64,000 nt of DNA from the NCBI GenBank assembly GCA_963610315.1, contig CAVDMV010000001.1:1-64000 (forward strand), in the 5' to 3' direction. The notes beneath the pieces are model-generated. The model searched no databases. It saw nothing but the letters and a program-made list of their open reading frames with translations, and had not been told where the DNA came from. The stretch comes from UBA3210 sp963610315 (GTDB lineage: Bacteria; Bacillota_I; Bacilli_A; RFN20; CAG-449). The position numbers and the translations under genes are program-made. The stretch's first letter is position 1, and every line of letters begins with the position of its first letter. This document shows, piece by piece, positions 44,033-52,482 of the stretch.

Positions 44033-44077
44033 TAACTTCCTCCCTCAGTAGTTATAAAATTTCTATAACGTTTTATA

Positions 44078-44098
44078 TAGTAATATTATATATTACTA
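44078..44098. promoter_or_regulatory. 21-bp perfect palindrome over the -10 of the condensin operon
   Basis: Arms TAGTAATAT and ATATTACTA flank a central TAT. The -10 (44085-44090) lies inside it. A second dyad, GTTATA-N7-TATAAC, is at 44051-44069, just downstream of the start of transcription. This looks like a repressor operator; the regulator is unknown. Confidence 0.65.
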
Positions 44099-44113
44099 AT
44101 AATAAATTAACAA
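44085..44113 (-). promoter_or_regulatory. Promoter of the jetABC-like operon
   Basis: On the - strand the -35 TTGTTA (44108-44113) and -10 TATAAT (44085-44090) are separated by 17 bases. Confidence 0.75.
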
Positions 44114-44123
44114 ATAAAAATAC

Positions 44124-44150
44124 TAAAAAAAGCGCGATATTTTCGCGCTT
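44124..44150 (-). terminator. Terminator after plsC
   Basis: AAGCGCGA (44130-44137) pairs with TCGCGCTT (44143-44150), with a T run on the - strand. Confidence 0.88.
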
Positions 44151-44183
44151 ATAAACAACTTAAATTGTTAAGGGATACGTCGA

Positions 44184-44921
44184 TTATTTTTTGCTTAAAT
44201 TTCTAAAATATTGAACTTTTTCGTCAATCATAGTTTGAACAATCAAACTAACTTCACTACTTGATTTATCTTTATAGAATTCATAATCAAGAGGTTTAAA
44301 GAAATGAATATAAATAGGATATTTTTTCTTTAAAGGAGTATGTTTATTAAGTACTTCTCCTGTACCATAAATTGCACAAGGAACAATCTTTTTTTGATTA
44401 TTCATTGGATATTTAAATGCTCCAGCTTTAAATTCATTAAGTTTAAAATCTTTATCTTTAGATCTAGTTCCTTCAGGGAAAATGATATAACGGATATTCT
44501 TTACTTGCATATCTTCAGAAAGAGATTTCATAACCTTAATTTCTTGACGTAAATTATCTCTTTCTAAGAAATATCCTTCTAAAGCAAGAACAAGTTTGCC
44601 GATTTCTGGGACTTTATTTAATTCGTCTTTGGCCACATATGCGATAGGATCATCAAAGATATTAAAGAAAACTACTGCATCAACTAAAGATTGATGATTT
44701 GGCGTAATTAAATAAGAATCATCACTAGGTAAATTTTCCATTCCTGAAACAATTAAATCCATATGAAGATTACGAGTTAATTTTTTCGCTTCCTTTTTAA
44801 TATAATAATATCTTAATAAACGAGATTCTTTCATCGACTTTTTAAAATCGAAAACGCAATAAAAGAATAATCTAAATATAATACCTAAGCTTTTAATAAC
44901 ATATCCTATAACTTTAAACAT
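44184..44921 (-). CDS. plsC: 1-acyl-sn-glycerol-3-phosphate acyltransferase
   Basis: A 245-residue membrane-associated acyltransferase that adds the second fatty acid in phosphatidic acid synthesis. TPNHQSLVDAVVF holds the catalytic HxxxxD, and IIFPEGTRSKDKDF is the glycerol-phosphate binding motif. VPCAIYGTGEVL is motif IV. A hydrophobic N-terminal segment (about 5-25) attaches it to the membrane. AGGAAAA precedes the ATG. It follows the OB-fold gene by four bases. Confidence 0.92.
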   Translation of the reverse strand: MFKVIGYVIKSLGIIFRLFFYCVFDFKKSMKESRLLRYYYIKKEAKKLTRNLHMDLIVSGMENLPSDDSYLITPNHQSLVDAVVFFNIFDDPIAYVAKDELNKVPEIGKLVLALEGYFLERDNLRQEIKVMKSLSEDMQVKNIRYIIFPEGTRSKDKDFKLNEFKAGAFKYPMNNQKKIVPCAIYGTGEVLNKHTPLKKKYPIYIHFFKPLDYEFYKDKSSSEVSLIVQTMIDEKVQYFRNLSKK

Positions 44922-44925
44922 ATTT

Positions 44926-45195
44926 TTATTTTTTTCCTATACCTACAATTGTTTCAACGATGACAAATGGTTTGTCATCGACTTCTTCAATCCGTCCTTT
45001 AATCGCGACTAATGATCCAGCATCGAAATAAAACAAATCCCCTTTATTCGTTTTATTCCATGTCATTAAAGGAATGAGATCAGTTTCCTTTTTTTCATAT
45101 AGAGGCATATAACCTCTTTCGACTTCTAACAGTCTAAAGTTTTTTTCACGTTCAACTTTTGAAAGAACACCAATTAAGTTTACTGAATTTAGCAT
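44926..45195 (-). CDS. Small OB-fold protein, SSB/PriB-like
   Basis: An 89-residue protein with the pattern of a single OB fold. LNSVNLIGVLSKVEREKNFRLLEVER matches the first strands of SSB/PriB proteins, LIPLMTWNK resembles the central IxxVxxW strand, and GSLVAIKGRIEEVDDKPFVIVE is like the SSB GxxVxVxGRI...Y strand pair. No acidic SSB tail is present. It may bind single-stranded DNA. The ATG at 45195 is chosen because AGGAGGTG is perfectly placed; an ATG at 45225 would add ten residues over that site. It is co-transcribed with plsC. Confidence 0.65.
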   Translation of the reverse strand: MLNSVNLIGVLSKVEREKNFRLLEVERGYMPLYEKKETDLIPLMTWNKTNKGDLFYFDAGSLVAIKGRIEEVDDKPFVIVETIVGIGKK

Positions 45196-45257
45196 GCTTG
45201 CACCTCCTATTATATAATTATACATTATATTTCGGAGGAAAAATCCTAAGTTTGCCC

Positions 45258-47411
45258 TTATTTTTTCTTAACTACGACAACTAAAGATAAACTATTTACG
45301 CTTAAATATTGGGCAAAACAGTCACTAGTTATTTTGCCTGATTCATTAAAGATAACTTTATAGTAATCATCTAATGCAATCTCAATTTTTGTTTTTGTTG
45401 GGTTAATGATAATTCTAAAGTCTTCAAGTGGAGAAATAAGTTTTTCATCATGATAAATAATTGATAAACAACCATTTTCTTCATCTTTAAAGCTAATTAA
45501 TTTTTCAATATCATCTTTATTATTTAATCTTAAGAAAGGATAAGTTTTCTTAAGTTCAATTAATTCTTTAAAATATTTATATAGATGTTCTCTATCATCA
45601 ACTAAATTCCATTTAAAGGAATTAATTTCATCGCCTGATCTATAAGAATTATGATCACCATTTTTTGATAAACCAATTTCTTGACCAGCATGGAAGAAAG
45701 GTACCCCAAAGCTTAATAGATTTACCGCATTAACAAGTTTTAAACGTTTAAAAATATCTTCTTCTGAATCATCGTAACAACATACCTTTAATTTGTCATA
45801 TAAAGTATTGTTATCATGACATTCAACATAATTAATTGATTGAGTTGGAGAATCAAATAATGGAGGGAAAGCAATTGGTAAAGTACAACCAACATAAGCG
45901 TGCTTAAATCCATCACGGTAATTAATATCACCAGTTAAATATCCGCGCATGTAAAGAGCAGAATGATCTGACTTACCTTTAACAATATCTCTATAACGAT
46001 CATTAAAGAAACCTATGGTAGGTAACTTTTTCGCGTTATACATGCTAGCTTTTTGATTTCCATTCATTACAGATGGCATATCCCAGCCTTCACCATAAAC
46101 AATAAAATCTGGTTTAATCTTACGACATTCATCATAAATTTCTTGAATAGTTTTAATATCAATTAAACCCATTAAATCAAATCTAAGTCCATCAATACCA
46201 TAATCTTTAACATAATGAAGGCAAGAATCAACAATAAATTTTCTTGCCATTAAATGACGAGATTCAAATTCATTTCCGCAGAAAGAACCATTACTTGGTG
46301 TGCCATCTTCATTAAATCTAAAATAATAATGAGGACAAATCTTTTCAAAATTAGATGCTTCTAAATTGAAGACGTGATTATAAACAACGTCCATAACAAC
46401 TCTAATACCATGTTTATGGAAAGAAGCAACCATCTTTTTAGCTTCGATTATTCTATTATATGGATTAAATAATTCAGTCGCGTAACTACCTTCAGGAGCA
46501 TTGTAATTTAAAGGATCATAGCCCCAGTTATATGTATCTTCTGGATGTTCGTCACTCGTCGTTGCAAAATCATAGAATGGAAGAATTTGTACGTGAGTCA
46601 CACCTAATGATTTAATATAATCAATTCCGATTGGATTATTATTTTTTGTTACTAAGCCTTCTTCGGTTAAACCTAAAAATTTTCCTTTATATTTAAAAGG
46701 CGCAGATTTATCACTAGAAATATCACGAACACTTAATTCATAAATAATTGAATCACAAATATCTCTTAATGGAGGTAAATCATTATTATGAAGATCTACT
46801 TCAGTTTTTTTATCATTAACAACAACCCCGTAAATAGAATTTAATGATAAAGATTTTGCATATGGATCAACAACATTATGATATTTGCCATTTACCCTGA
46901 CGATATAATAATAGAAGAAGCCATCTAAATCTCCATCAATAGTAACTTCAAATACTCCTGTTTCTTTATCTTTAGTCATCACACGGGAAACTGTCGATTT
47001 ATCATCATATGGTCTAAAAGCAATGACATTACAAGTATAAGCAAGCGGAGAAAAGACTCTAAATATTGTTTTATTTTTAGAATATATCGCGCCGAGTTCA
47101 CCATCAAAATGAATGCGATCAACATATTTATCTTGTAAACATAAAATTGAACAATTTAATTTAATACGAATATTTCTTTCATCCCAAATTTCATATTCAT
47201 TACCTAAATCTAAGAAAGGTAATTGATCTAAATAATAGAAATGATATTTAGAATTTTCTTGATGATTTTTAATATGTAATTCTTTGATTAAAAATCCTTT
47301 TTGATACAAATAAAATTTTAAACAGCCATTAGAGTTATAACTCATTGGAATCATCACTTCAATAGTGTTAATATCAATTAAATTAGCTTTAAATTCTGTT
47401 CTTTCAATCAT
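45258..47411 (-). CDS. pulA: Type I pullulanase / glycogen debranching enzyme
   Basis: A 717-residue GH13 enzyme that cuts alpha-1,6 branches in glycogen or pullulan. An N-terminal domain (about 1-95) and a CBM48-like domain (about 100-190) precede the barrel. YNWGYDPLNYNAPEGSYA is the type I pullulanase signature. GLRFDLMGL has the nucleophile Asp, VYGEGWDM the acid Glu, and YVECHDNNTLYDKL the third Asp. No signal peptide is present, so it acts inside the cell, presumably on glycogen made by the glg operon 8 kb away. It starts 15 bases after ftsK and may be co-transcribed with it. Confidence 0.94.
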   Translation of the reverse strand: MIERTEFKANLIDINTIEVMIPMSYNSNGCLKFYLYQKGFLIKELHIKNHQENSKYHFYYLDQLPFLDLGNEYEIWDERNIRIKLNCSILCLQDKYVDRIHFDGELGAIYSKNKTIFRVFSPLAYTCNVIAFRPYDDKSTVSRVMTKDKETGVFEVTIDGDLDGFFYYYIVRVNGKYHNVVDPYAKSLSLNSIYGVVVNDKKTEVDLHNNDLPPLRDICDSIIYELSVRDISSDKSAPFKYKGKFLGLTEEGLVTKNNNPIGIDYIKSLGVTHVQILPFYDFATTSDEHPEDTYNWGYDPLNYNAPEGSYATELFNPYNRIIEAKKMVASFHKHGIRVVMDVVYNHVFNLEASNFEKICPHYYFRFNEDGTPSNGSFCGNEFESRHLMARKFIVDSCLHYVKDYGIDGLRFDLMGLIDIKTIQEIYDECRKIKPDFIVYGEGWDMPSVMNGNQKASMYNAKKLPTIGFFNDRYRDIVKGKSDHSALYMRGYLTGDINYRDGFKHAYVGCTLPIAFPPLFDSPTQSINYVECHDNNTLYDKLKVCCYDDSEEDIFKRLKLVNAVNLLSFGVPFFHAGQEIGLSKNGDHNSYRSGDEINSFKWNLVDDREHLYKYFKELIELKKTYPFLRLNNKDDIEKLISFKDEENGCLSIIYHDEKLISPLEDFRIIINPTKTKIEIALDDYYKVIFNESGKITSDCFAQYLSVNSLSLVVVVKKK

Positions 47412-47426
47412 AAAAACTCTCTTTCT

Positions 47427-50132
47427 CTAATTTTTCTTTTTATATTCAGGGGCGATTTCTCTTCGACCATTATCTAATCTAACTAAAATTCCTTCATCTT
47501 CTAAATCAGCAAGAATTTTATCCGCGCGAGTAAAGCCTACTGATAATTCTCTTTGTAAGAAGGAAGTTGAAGCTTGTTGCTTTTCTAAAATTAAATCACG
47601 TGCTTCGTCACTTAATTCATCTCTTTCTCTTTTTCTAGAACTCGCATCTCCACCAAGCGCATTTAATGAACTAGATTCAGCTAGATTCATAAAATTACGA
47701 TCATATTCTGGTTCTCTTTGAGCCTTAATAAATTTACATAATTCATATACTTCACTTGAAGAAACAAAGGAGCCTTGAAGTCTAACTAAGGAATTATGTC
47801 GAGGTAAACGACATAACATATCGCCATATCCTAATAATGATTCAGCTCCTGCTTCATCAAGAATAGTTTTTGAATCAACATAGCTAGGAACAAGTAGTCC
47901 AATTCGAGAAGGAATAACACCTTTAATATCACCAGTAATAACATTGACCGAAGGTCTTTGGGTACAAATAATTAAATAAATACCGCAGGCTCTCGATTTT
48001 TGACATAATCTTTTAACACTTAATTCAATATCTTTACCGTATTCTGACATAAAATCTGAGAATTCATCGATAATTAAGACGATGTTAGACATCTTATCAT
48101 AATGTTCAATTTCGGCGATTTCATTGTATTCAGATATTTTACTTGCTCCAACACGTGCGAGAAGTTCATATCTTCTTTCCATTTCATCAACCATTTTCTT
48201 TAAGGCAACTTTACCTTCACGCGCGTCAGAAATAACTGGGCAAAGTAAATGAGGTAATTCATTATAACGGGAGAATTCAACTTTTTTAGGATCAATTAAC
48301 ATTAATTTTAATTCATCTGGAGTATTTCTCATTAATAATGTTGCGATAATTGTATTAATAAAGACTGATTTTCCTGATCCAGTAGTACCCGCGACAAGGA
48401 CGTGTGGTAATTCATCAATTAAAGTAGTGACGACTTTACCTTCAATATCTTTTCCTAATGGAATTAATAATTTATTCTTTAATCCATCTTTATCCTTAAT
48501 TGCTTCATAGCATTCTTTAAAATCAACTGGAGTAGCTTTGACGTTACCGACTTCAATTGAAGAAGTATTTCTTCCTTCAACAACTGTTTCTAGACGAACC
48601 GATTTATCACCGTTAAGTGCGATAGAAACTTCGTCAACAACTTTCGTTAAATCGTTAACTCTTACGCCTTCGTTCATCTTAACATTAAATCTAGTGACAG
48701 AAGGACCAATTGTATAAGAAATAACTTGGGCACCAATTTTATATTCTTGGAAAGTTTTATTAATTTTTTGAGCTTTTTCTGCCGCGGCATTTTCGTTTAA
48801 AGTTTTAGTGTCTTCAGAAGGATGATATTTTAAAATTTCAAATGGAGGTAAGACATAAGCTTTTTTTACTTTAGGTTTAATAGTTACATTCTCATTAACT
48901 ATTTCTTTTCCATCTTTTGTTTCATTTTTAACTTCGACATTTTCATAACTTGGTTTTGAACTAGAATTAGAAAATGAATTTGATGAAGTAGATTTATTTA
49001 AGTTAACATTAATAGTTGGAATAGGATTAGAATAAGAATTATTAATAACATTAGGTTGTTCTTTAATAACTTTTTCTTCAACGATAACGTTCTTTTCAAC
49101 TGGTTTAACTTCCACTTTTTCTTCAACATAAGTAGGAACAGGAACTTCAAAATCTTCATTAACTTCATCTAACATATTAGAAATATCATCAATACTAGGT
49201 AATGGAAGATCCTCAACACCATGATCTTTTGTTTTTTCGAGATTTAAATCTTCAATTTTATATGACTTATCTTGATTAATTTTTACTTCTTTATTTACTA
49301 TCGGAGTTTCAATATCTTCAATTCCTAAGGAAGAAGAAGGAGTAATATGATTTTGAATATCGACATTAACTTCTACCTTAACTTCTTTATCTTCATTCTT
49401 CGAACTATTATTAAATTCGTTATAATCATCATTCATTTGTTTAGTAAATGAATCATCTTCGTTTTCTCTAGTAACATAAATAGATTCTTTATTTAAAGTT
49501 ACTTCAGTCTCAACAATTTTTCTTTCTTTATTCTTTTGTTCCTTTTTCTCTTTTATTTTCTTAATGTAATTTTTAATGCATTTAAAGATGTAAAGAACGA
49601 TTTCTTTAAAAGCTAAGAAAAGTCCAATAACAAAGATTAACCCAGTTAAGATGTAATTACCGATTGGAGTTAAAGCTGTATTAAATAATGCTTTTAATAA
49701 ATAGCCAACAAAGCCTCCTCCGAGTTCATTTAAATCTTGGAAATTATTAATCACTGGAAAATAAGGAGATACTAAAGATAAATGTAAACTAAATTGTGAA
49801 TTTAAATTATTAAAATATAAAGGTGTATTAGTGATTGAACAAGCACTTATTAGGGAGAAGAAAATAAAAACGATTCCGCAGAGCTTTAAAGAGAAATGTA
49901 CTTTAAAGATTTTTCTTTTGATCATGAGGTATAAGCCAAAAAAGATGCTTAATAAGAAAAAGATAAAATAAAAAGCACCAAATAATAATACAAATATATA
50001 TGTTAAAAAATTACCAATTGGTCCATTGTTTAATAAACCGATGATTGAAATTAAAACGATGATCAGCCCACAAAAGAAGCATTCAAAGTCATTATTTAAT
50101 AGATTTTCTTTTTTTTCATTTATCTTTTTCAT
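47427..50132 (-). CDS. ftsK: DNA translocase FtsK/SpoIIIE
   Basis: A 901-residue translocase that pumps chromosomal DNA through the closing septum toward dif. About four membrane helices occupy residues 20-170. A long Glu/Lys/Val-rich linker runs to about 430. The motor has Walker A AGTTGSGKSVFINTII and Walker B IVLIIDEFSDFM. The C-terminal gamma winged helix (STSFLQRELSVGFTRADKILADLEDEGI) reads polar DNA motifs and activates Xer recombinases. The ATG at 50132 follows TAGGTGA; an ATG at 50165 would add 11 residues. It is a natural partner of the dif site and xer gene here. Confidence 0.95.
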   Translation of the reverse strand: MKKINEKKENLLNNDFECFFCGLIIVLISIIGLLNNGPIGNFLTYIFVLLFGAFYFIFFLLSIFFGLYLMIKRKIFKVHFSLKLCGIVFIFFSLISACSITNTPLYFNNLNSQFSLHLSLVSPYFPVINNFQDLNELGGGFVGYLLKALFNTALTPIGNYILTGLIFVIGLFLAFKEIVLYIFKCIKNYIKKIKEKKEQKNKERKIVETEVTLNKESIYVTRENEDDSFTKQMNDDYNEFNNSSKNEDKEVKVEVNVDIQNHITPSSSLGIEDIETPIVNKEVKINQDKSYKIEDLNLEKTKDHGVEDLPLPSIDDISNMLDEVNEDFEVPVPTYVEEKVEVKPVEKNVIVEEKVIKEQPNVINNSYSNPIPTINVNLNKSTSSNSFSNSSSKPSYENVEVKNETKDGKEIVNENVTIKPKVKKAYVLPPFEILKYHPSEDTKTLNENAAAEKAQKINKTFQEYKIGAQVISYTIGPSVTRFNVKMNEGVRVNDLTKVVDEVSIALNGDKSVRLETVVEGRNTSSIEVGNVKATPVDFKECYEAIKDKDGLKNKLLIPLGKDIEGKVVTTLIDELPHVLVAGTTGSGKSVFINTIIATLLMRNTPDELKLMLIDPKKVEFSRYNELPHLLCPVISDAREGKVALKKMVDEMERRYELLARVGASKISEYNEIAEIEHYDKMSNIVLIIDEFSDFMSEYGKDIELSVKRLCQKSRACGIYLIICTQRPSVNVITGDIKGVIPSRIGLLVPSYVDSKTILDEAGAESLLGYGDMLCRLPRHNSLVRLQGSFVSSSEVYELCKFIKAQREPEYDRNFMNLAESSSLNALGGDASSRKRERDELSDEARDLILEKQQASTSFLQRELSVGFTRADKILADLEDEGILVRLDNGRREIAPEYKKKN

Positions 50133-50231
50133 AAATTCACCTACAACAATTAAAGTATAACACAATTATTTTCTTATTTTTATTATATTTATAATAAAAC
50201 TCTTAAAAATTTATCAAAAAATAATAAGAAT

Positions 50232-50262
50232 AAAAAAATAAGGTTCATCACCTTATTTTTTT
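50232..50262. terminator. Terminator at the end of the dcw-like unit
   Basis: AAAAATAAGG (50234-50243) pairs with CCTTATTTTT (50251-50260) over a 7-base loop, with T runs on both strands. It separates the mraZ unit from ftsK. Confidence 0.8.
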
Positions 50263-50270
50263 GAGTGTAG

Positions 50271-50504
50271 CTAGGCTAAAGTTTCATGTTTTTTAAAGAA
50301 TTTATTTTTCTTATGATACTTTAATATAGCATTGAGAATTAGACAAATCGCACAAATTGCAACTTCTGCGATTAATGTAATTAAGCAATACATATTGACA
50401 GTATCTTTTAGACTGGTCATGTCTAAAATCACTGAAATTATGATTGTTAATCCAATAATCGAATTGATCACAATTAATGTTTTTTCCATCATTGTCATCT
50501 TCAT
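50271..50504 (-). CDS. Small membrane protein at the end of the mraZ unit
   Basis: A 77-residue protein with two hydrophobic helices (about 8-27 and 38-62) and a basic tail (KYHKKNKFFKKHE). Function unknown. TAGGTGA lies just before the ATG. It follows the FtsL-like gene by 12 bases and ends at a terminator, so it belongs to the mraZ-rsmH unit. It is not a recognisable PBP, MraY or Mur protein, the products usually found at this place. Confidence 0.65.
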   Translation of the reverse strand: MKMTMMEKTLIVINSIIGLTIIISVILDMTSLKDTVNMYCLITLIAEVAICAICLILNAILKYHKKNKFFKKHETLA

Positions 50505-50516
50505 AAGCTCACCTAC

Positions 50517-50732
50517 TTACTTGTTCGTTTCAATTTCGCCAGAATTTGTATCAATTTCATTATTTAGTTGTCTAATTTCCTCAGTTATGGCCACGTTCTG
50601 AGATGAAATTGATGTACAGATTGGAAGTAAAATCGCTAAAGATAAAATAATAATAACACTTCCGATAATGCCGAGTCTTCTCGCTTTGTAATCAAAACTA
50701 GTCATGTTTTTCTTATAAATTTTATCTTTCAT
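50517..50732 (-). CDS. FtsL/DivIC-like division protein
   Basis: A 71-residue single-pass protein. A basic cytoplasmic start (DKIYKKNMTSFDYKARR) precedes one helix (about 21-40, GIIGSVIIILSLAILLPICT) and a short coiled-coil outside part (EEIRQLNNEIDTNSGEIE). This topology and the place right after rsmH fit FtsL. The outside part is shorter than in Bacillus FtsL, so it is either reduced or a DivIC-like analogue. It begins 6 bases after rsmH. Confidence 0.65.
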   Translation of the reverse strand: MKDKIYKKNMTSFDYKARRLGIIGSVIIILSLAILLPICTSISSQNVAITEEIRQLNNEIDTNSGEIETNK

Positions 50733-50738
50733 AATCCC

Positions 50739-51665
50739 TTATTTCCTTTCTATAACCCTTAATTTAGCTGGTTTGGAACGATTATTACTTGCAAGTTCTT
50801 CTTCACTAGCAGTAATTATCTTTTTGTTTACTAAACGATAGTTAATTTCTTTGTTAGATGATGGAAGGTACCTTGAAGTAACTTCTTCTTTAGTTAATGA
50901 ATTGAAATATTGTTTTACGATACGATCTTCCAATGAGTTAAATGTGATAACTGCTACCCTACCTCCGCTTTTTAACATTCCACATGCATCTTTTAAAGCT
51001 GTTTTAAGAACTTCTAATTCGCGATTTACTTCAATTCTAATCGCTTGGAATGTTTGTTTTGCCGGATGACCAGGTTTGGATAAAACTTTCTTAGGCAATG
51101 CTTTTTTAATTACATCAACTAGTTCGTAAGTGGTGACGAGGGGAGAAATCGATCTTTGAGATATAATCTCACGAGCAATTTGATAAGCGAATGGTTCTTC
51201 TCCATATTCTCTAATGATTCTTGTTAAATCATTTAATGAGTAGTTATTTACTACATCGTATGCAGAAATTCTAGAGTCTTGGTTCATTCTCATATCGAGT
51301 CTAGCATCATAACGGTAGGAGAATCCCCGATCAGATTCATCAAATTGGGCTGAGCTTACGCCTAGATCAAATAGAAATCCATCTACTTCATTAACACCTA
51401 ATTCATTTAAATCTTTTTTTAGATTTTCAAAATTGTCGTTAATTAATGTAAAGTTTTCACCAATTTTTTCTAATCTCTCTCTTGATTCAGTAATAGCTTG
51501 TTTATCTTGATCGAAACAGTATAGATGTCCTGTTCTCGCTACTTTCAGGATTTCACTTGAATGGCCACCTCGACCAAGAGTGCCATCTACGTAAATTCCA
51601 TCTTGCTTTAAGTTAAGTCCATCGATAGTCTCTTTAAGAAGGACTGGTATATGTTTGTATTCCAT
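50739..51665 (-). CDS. rsmH: 16S rRNA (cytosine1402-N4)-methyltransferase
   Basis: A 308-residue SAM-dependent enzyme (also called MraW) that methylates C1402 in the ribosomal P site. It starts YKHIPVLLKETIDGL, with SAM motif YVDGTLGRGGHSSEIL. FLFDLGVSSAQFDESDRGFSYRYDARLDMRM is the family hallmark, and RVAVITFNSLEDRIVKQYF follows. It lies two bases after mraZ, the standard dcw order. Confidence 0.96.
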   Translation of the reverse strand: MEYKHIPVLLKETIDGLNLKQDGIYVDGTLGRGGHSSEILKVARTGHLYCFDQDKQAITESRERLEKIGENFTLINDNFENLKKDLNELGVNEVDGFLFDLGVSSAQFDESDRGFSYRYDARLDMRMNQDSRISAYDVVNNYSLNDLTRIIREYGEEPFAYQIAREIISQRSISPLVTTYELVDVIKKALPKKVLSKPGHPAKQTFQAIRIEVNRELEVLKTALKDACGMLKSGGRVAVITFNSLEDRIVKQYFNSLTKEEVTSRYLPSSNKEINYRLVNKKIITASEEELASNNRSKPAKLRVIERK

Positions 51666-51667
51666 AA

Positions 51668-52099
51668 TTACATTCCCTCATAAAGACTTGAAGCATTTTC
51701 TTCATAGTTAGCTTCGTTATCCTCTTCCATCTTCGCGAATCTTTCTGTATCCCATATCTCAATGTGATCGTCGATACCGATAATAACGACGTCTTTATCA
51801 ATTGAACATTTTTCTTTGATTTCTTTATTCAATTGAATACGACCTTGTTTATCAATATCGCATTGGTATGAGTTTGCGAAAAATATACGCTTATAACTTC
51901 TTACTTGAGGATTAAATAAGCTCTTAGAAGAAATCTCTTCGACTAATTTGTTAAATGTTTCTTCAGTATAAATAGCTAAACATTTATCAAGACCGAGATT
52001 AATATAAACGCTTGATCCAAGCTTCTCTCTAAGTTTCGAAGGCAAGGTAACGCGGGATTTTTCATCTAAACTATGATAATAGGTACCGATAAAAAACAT
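51668..52099 (-). CDS. mraZ: Transcriptional regulator MraZ
   Basis: A 143-residue regulator of the dcw cluster with two SpoVT-AbrB-like DNA-binding halves: YHSLDEKSRVTLPSKLREKLG and CDIDKQGRIQLNKEIKEKCSI. The ATG at 52099 matches the family start (MFFIGTYYHSLDEK); an upstream ATG at 52150 lies in the promoter and would add 17 residues. MraZ forms ring-shaped oligomers that bind spaced repeats at its own promoter, and five such repeats are seen at 52107-52157. It is first in the mraZ-rsmH-ftsL-like unit. Confidence 0.95.
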   Translation of the reverse strand: MFFIGTYYHSLDEKSRVTLPSKLREKLGSSVYINLGLDKCLAIYTEETFNKLVEEISSKSLFNPQVRSYKRIFFANSYQCDIDKQGRIQLNKEIKEKCSIDKDVVIIGIDDHIEIWDTERFAKMEEDNEANYEENASSLYEGM

Positions 52100-52106
52100 A
52101 CTTGTT

Positions 52107-52157
52107 ACCCCACTTTCCTCCACTTGTACCCATAGTATACCACAATTCACCCACTTG
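52107..52157 (-). promoter_or_regulatory. Five-box MraZ operator array
   Basis: On the - strand TGG motifs (mostly within GTGG or ATGGG) occur five times with starts 11, 10, 10 and 10 bases apart: CAAGTGGGTG, TTGTGGT, TATGGGT, CAAGTGGAGG and AAAGTGGGG. Known MraZ sites are TGGG-type or AAAGTG-type boxes at about 10-base spacing. The array covers the spacer, the -10 edge and the leader, so binding should block transcription. Confidence 0.75.
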
Positions 52158-52161
52158 ACAA
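52134..52161 (-). promoter_or_regulatory. Promoter of mraZ-rsmH
   Basis: On the - strand the -35 TTGTCA (52156-52161), a 16-base spacer and an extended -10, TGG then TATACT (52134-52139), are seen. Confidence 0.8.
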
Positions 52162-52200
52162 GTATTTTTTTATAATTTTAGTCTAAAATTTTATTTTTTA

Positions 52201-52237
52201 CGAAAAAAAAGGATGATTGGCAGTCCAACCATCCTTT
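52201..52237 (-). terminator. Terminator after xseB
   Basis: A 13-base stem with one mismatch (52208-52220 with 52225-52237; arms AAAGGATGATTGG and CCAACCATCCTTT) is followed by eight T residues on the - strand. Confidence 0.9.
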
Positions 52238-52260
52238 GGGGTCATTTTTGACAAACTAGT

Positions 52261-52482
52261 TTATTTGTTATCTTCAAAAACTTCTAATTTATTATTCTTC
52301 TGTACGAGTAAAACTTGTTTAGTCGCTTCATTTAGTTCTTCATTTAATTCTTTAGAAAGATTCATTGCTTCTTCATAAAGAGTTAAAGATTCTTTTAATG
52401 TCATTTTTTCATTTTCTAATTTAGTGACTAATTCTTCTAAACGAGAAAATTTTTCTTCAATTGTTAATGTTTTATTGCTCAT
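52261..52482 (-). CDS. xseB: Exodeoxyribonuclease VII small subunit
   Basis: A 73-residue helical subunit of the single-strand-specific exonuclease VII. LTIEEKFSRLEELVTKLENEKMTLKESLTLYEEAMNL is the family pattern. It overlaps the xseA end by 11 bases, and several copies bind each XseA. The ispA gene that often follows in Firmicutes is absent; a terminator follows instead. Confidence 0.94.
   Translation of the reverse strand: MSNKTLTIEEKFSRLEELVTKLENEKMTLKESLTLYEEAMNLSKELNEELNEATKQVLLVQKNNKLEVFEDNK

Noticed and set aside
52100..52150. Longer MraZ starting at 52150
   Set aside because: The extra 17 residues would be encoded by the promoter and operator region, and the family start is at 52099.
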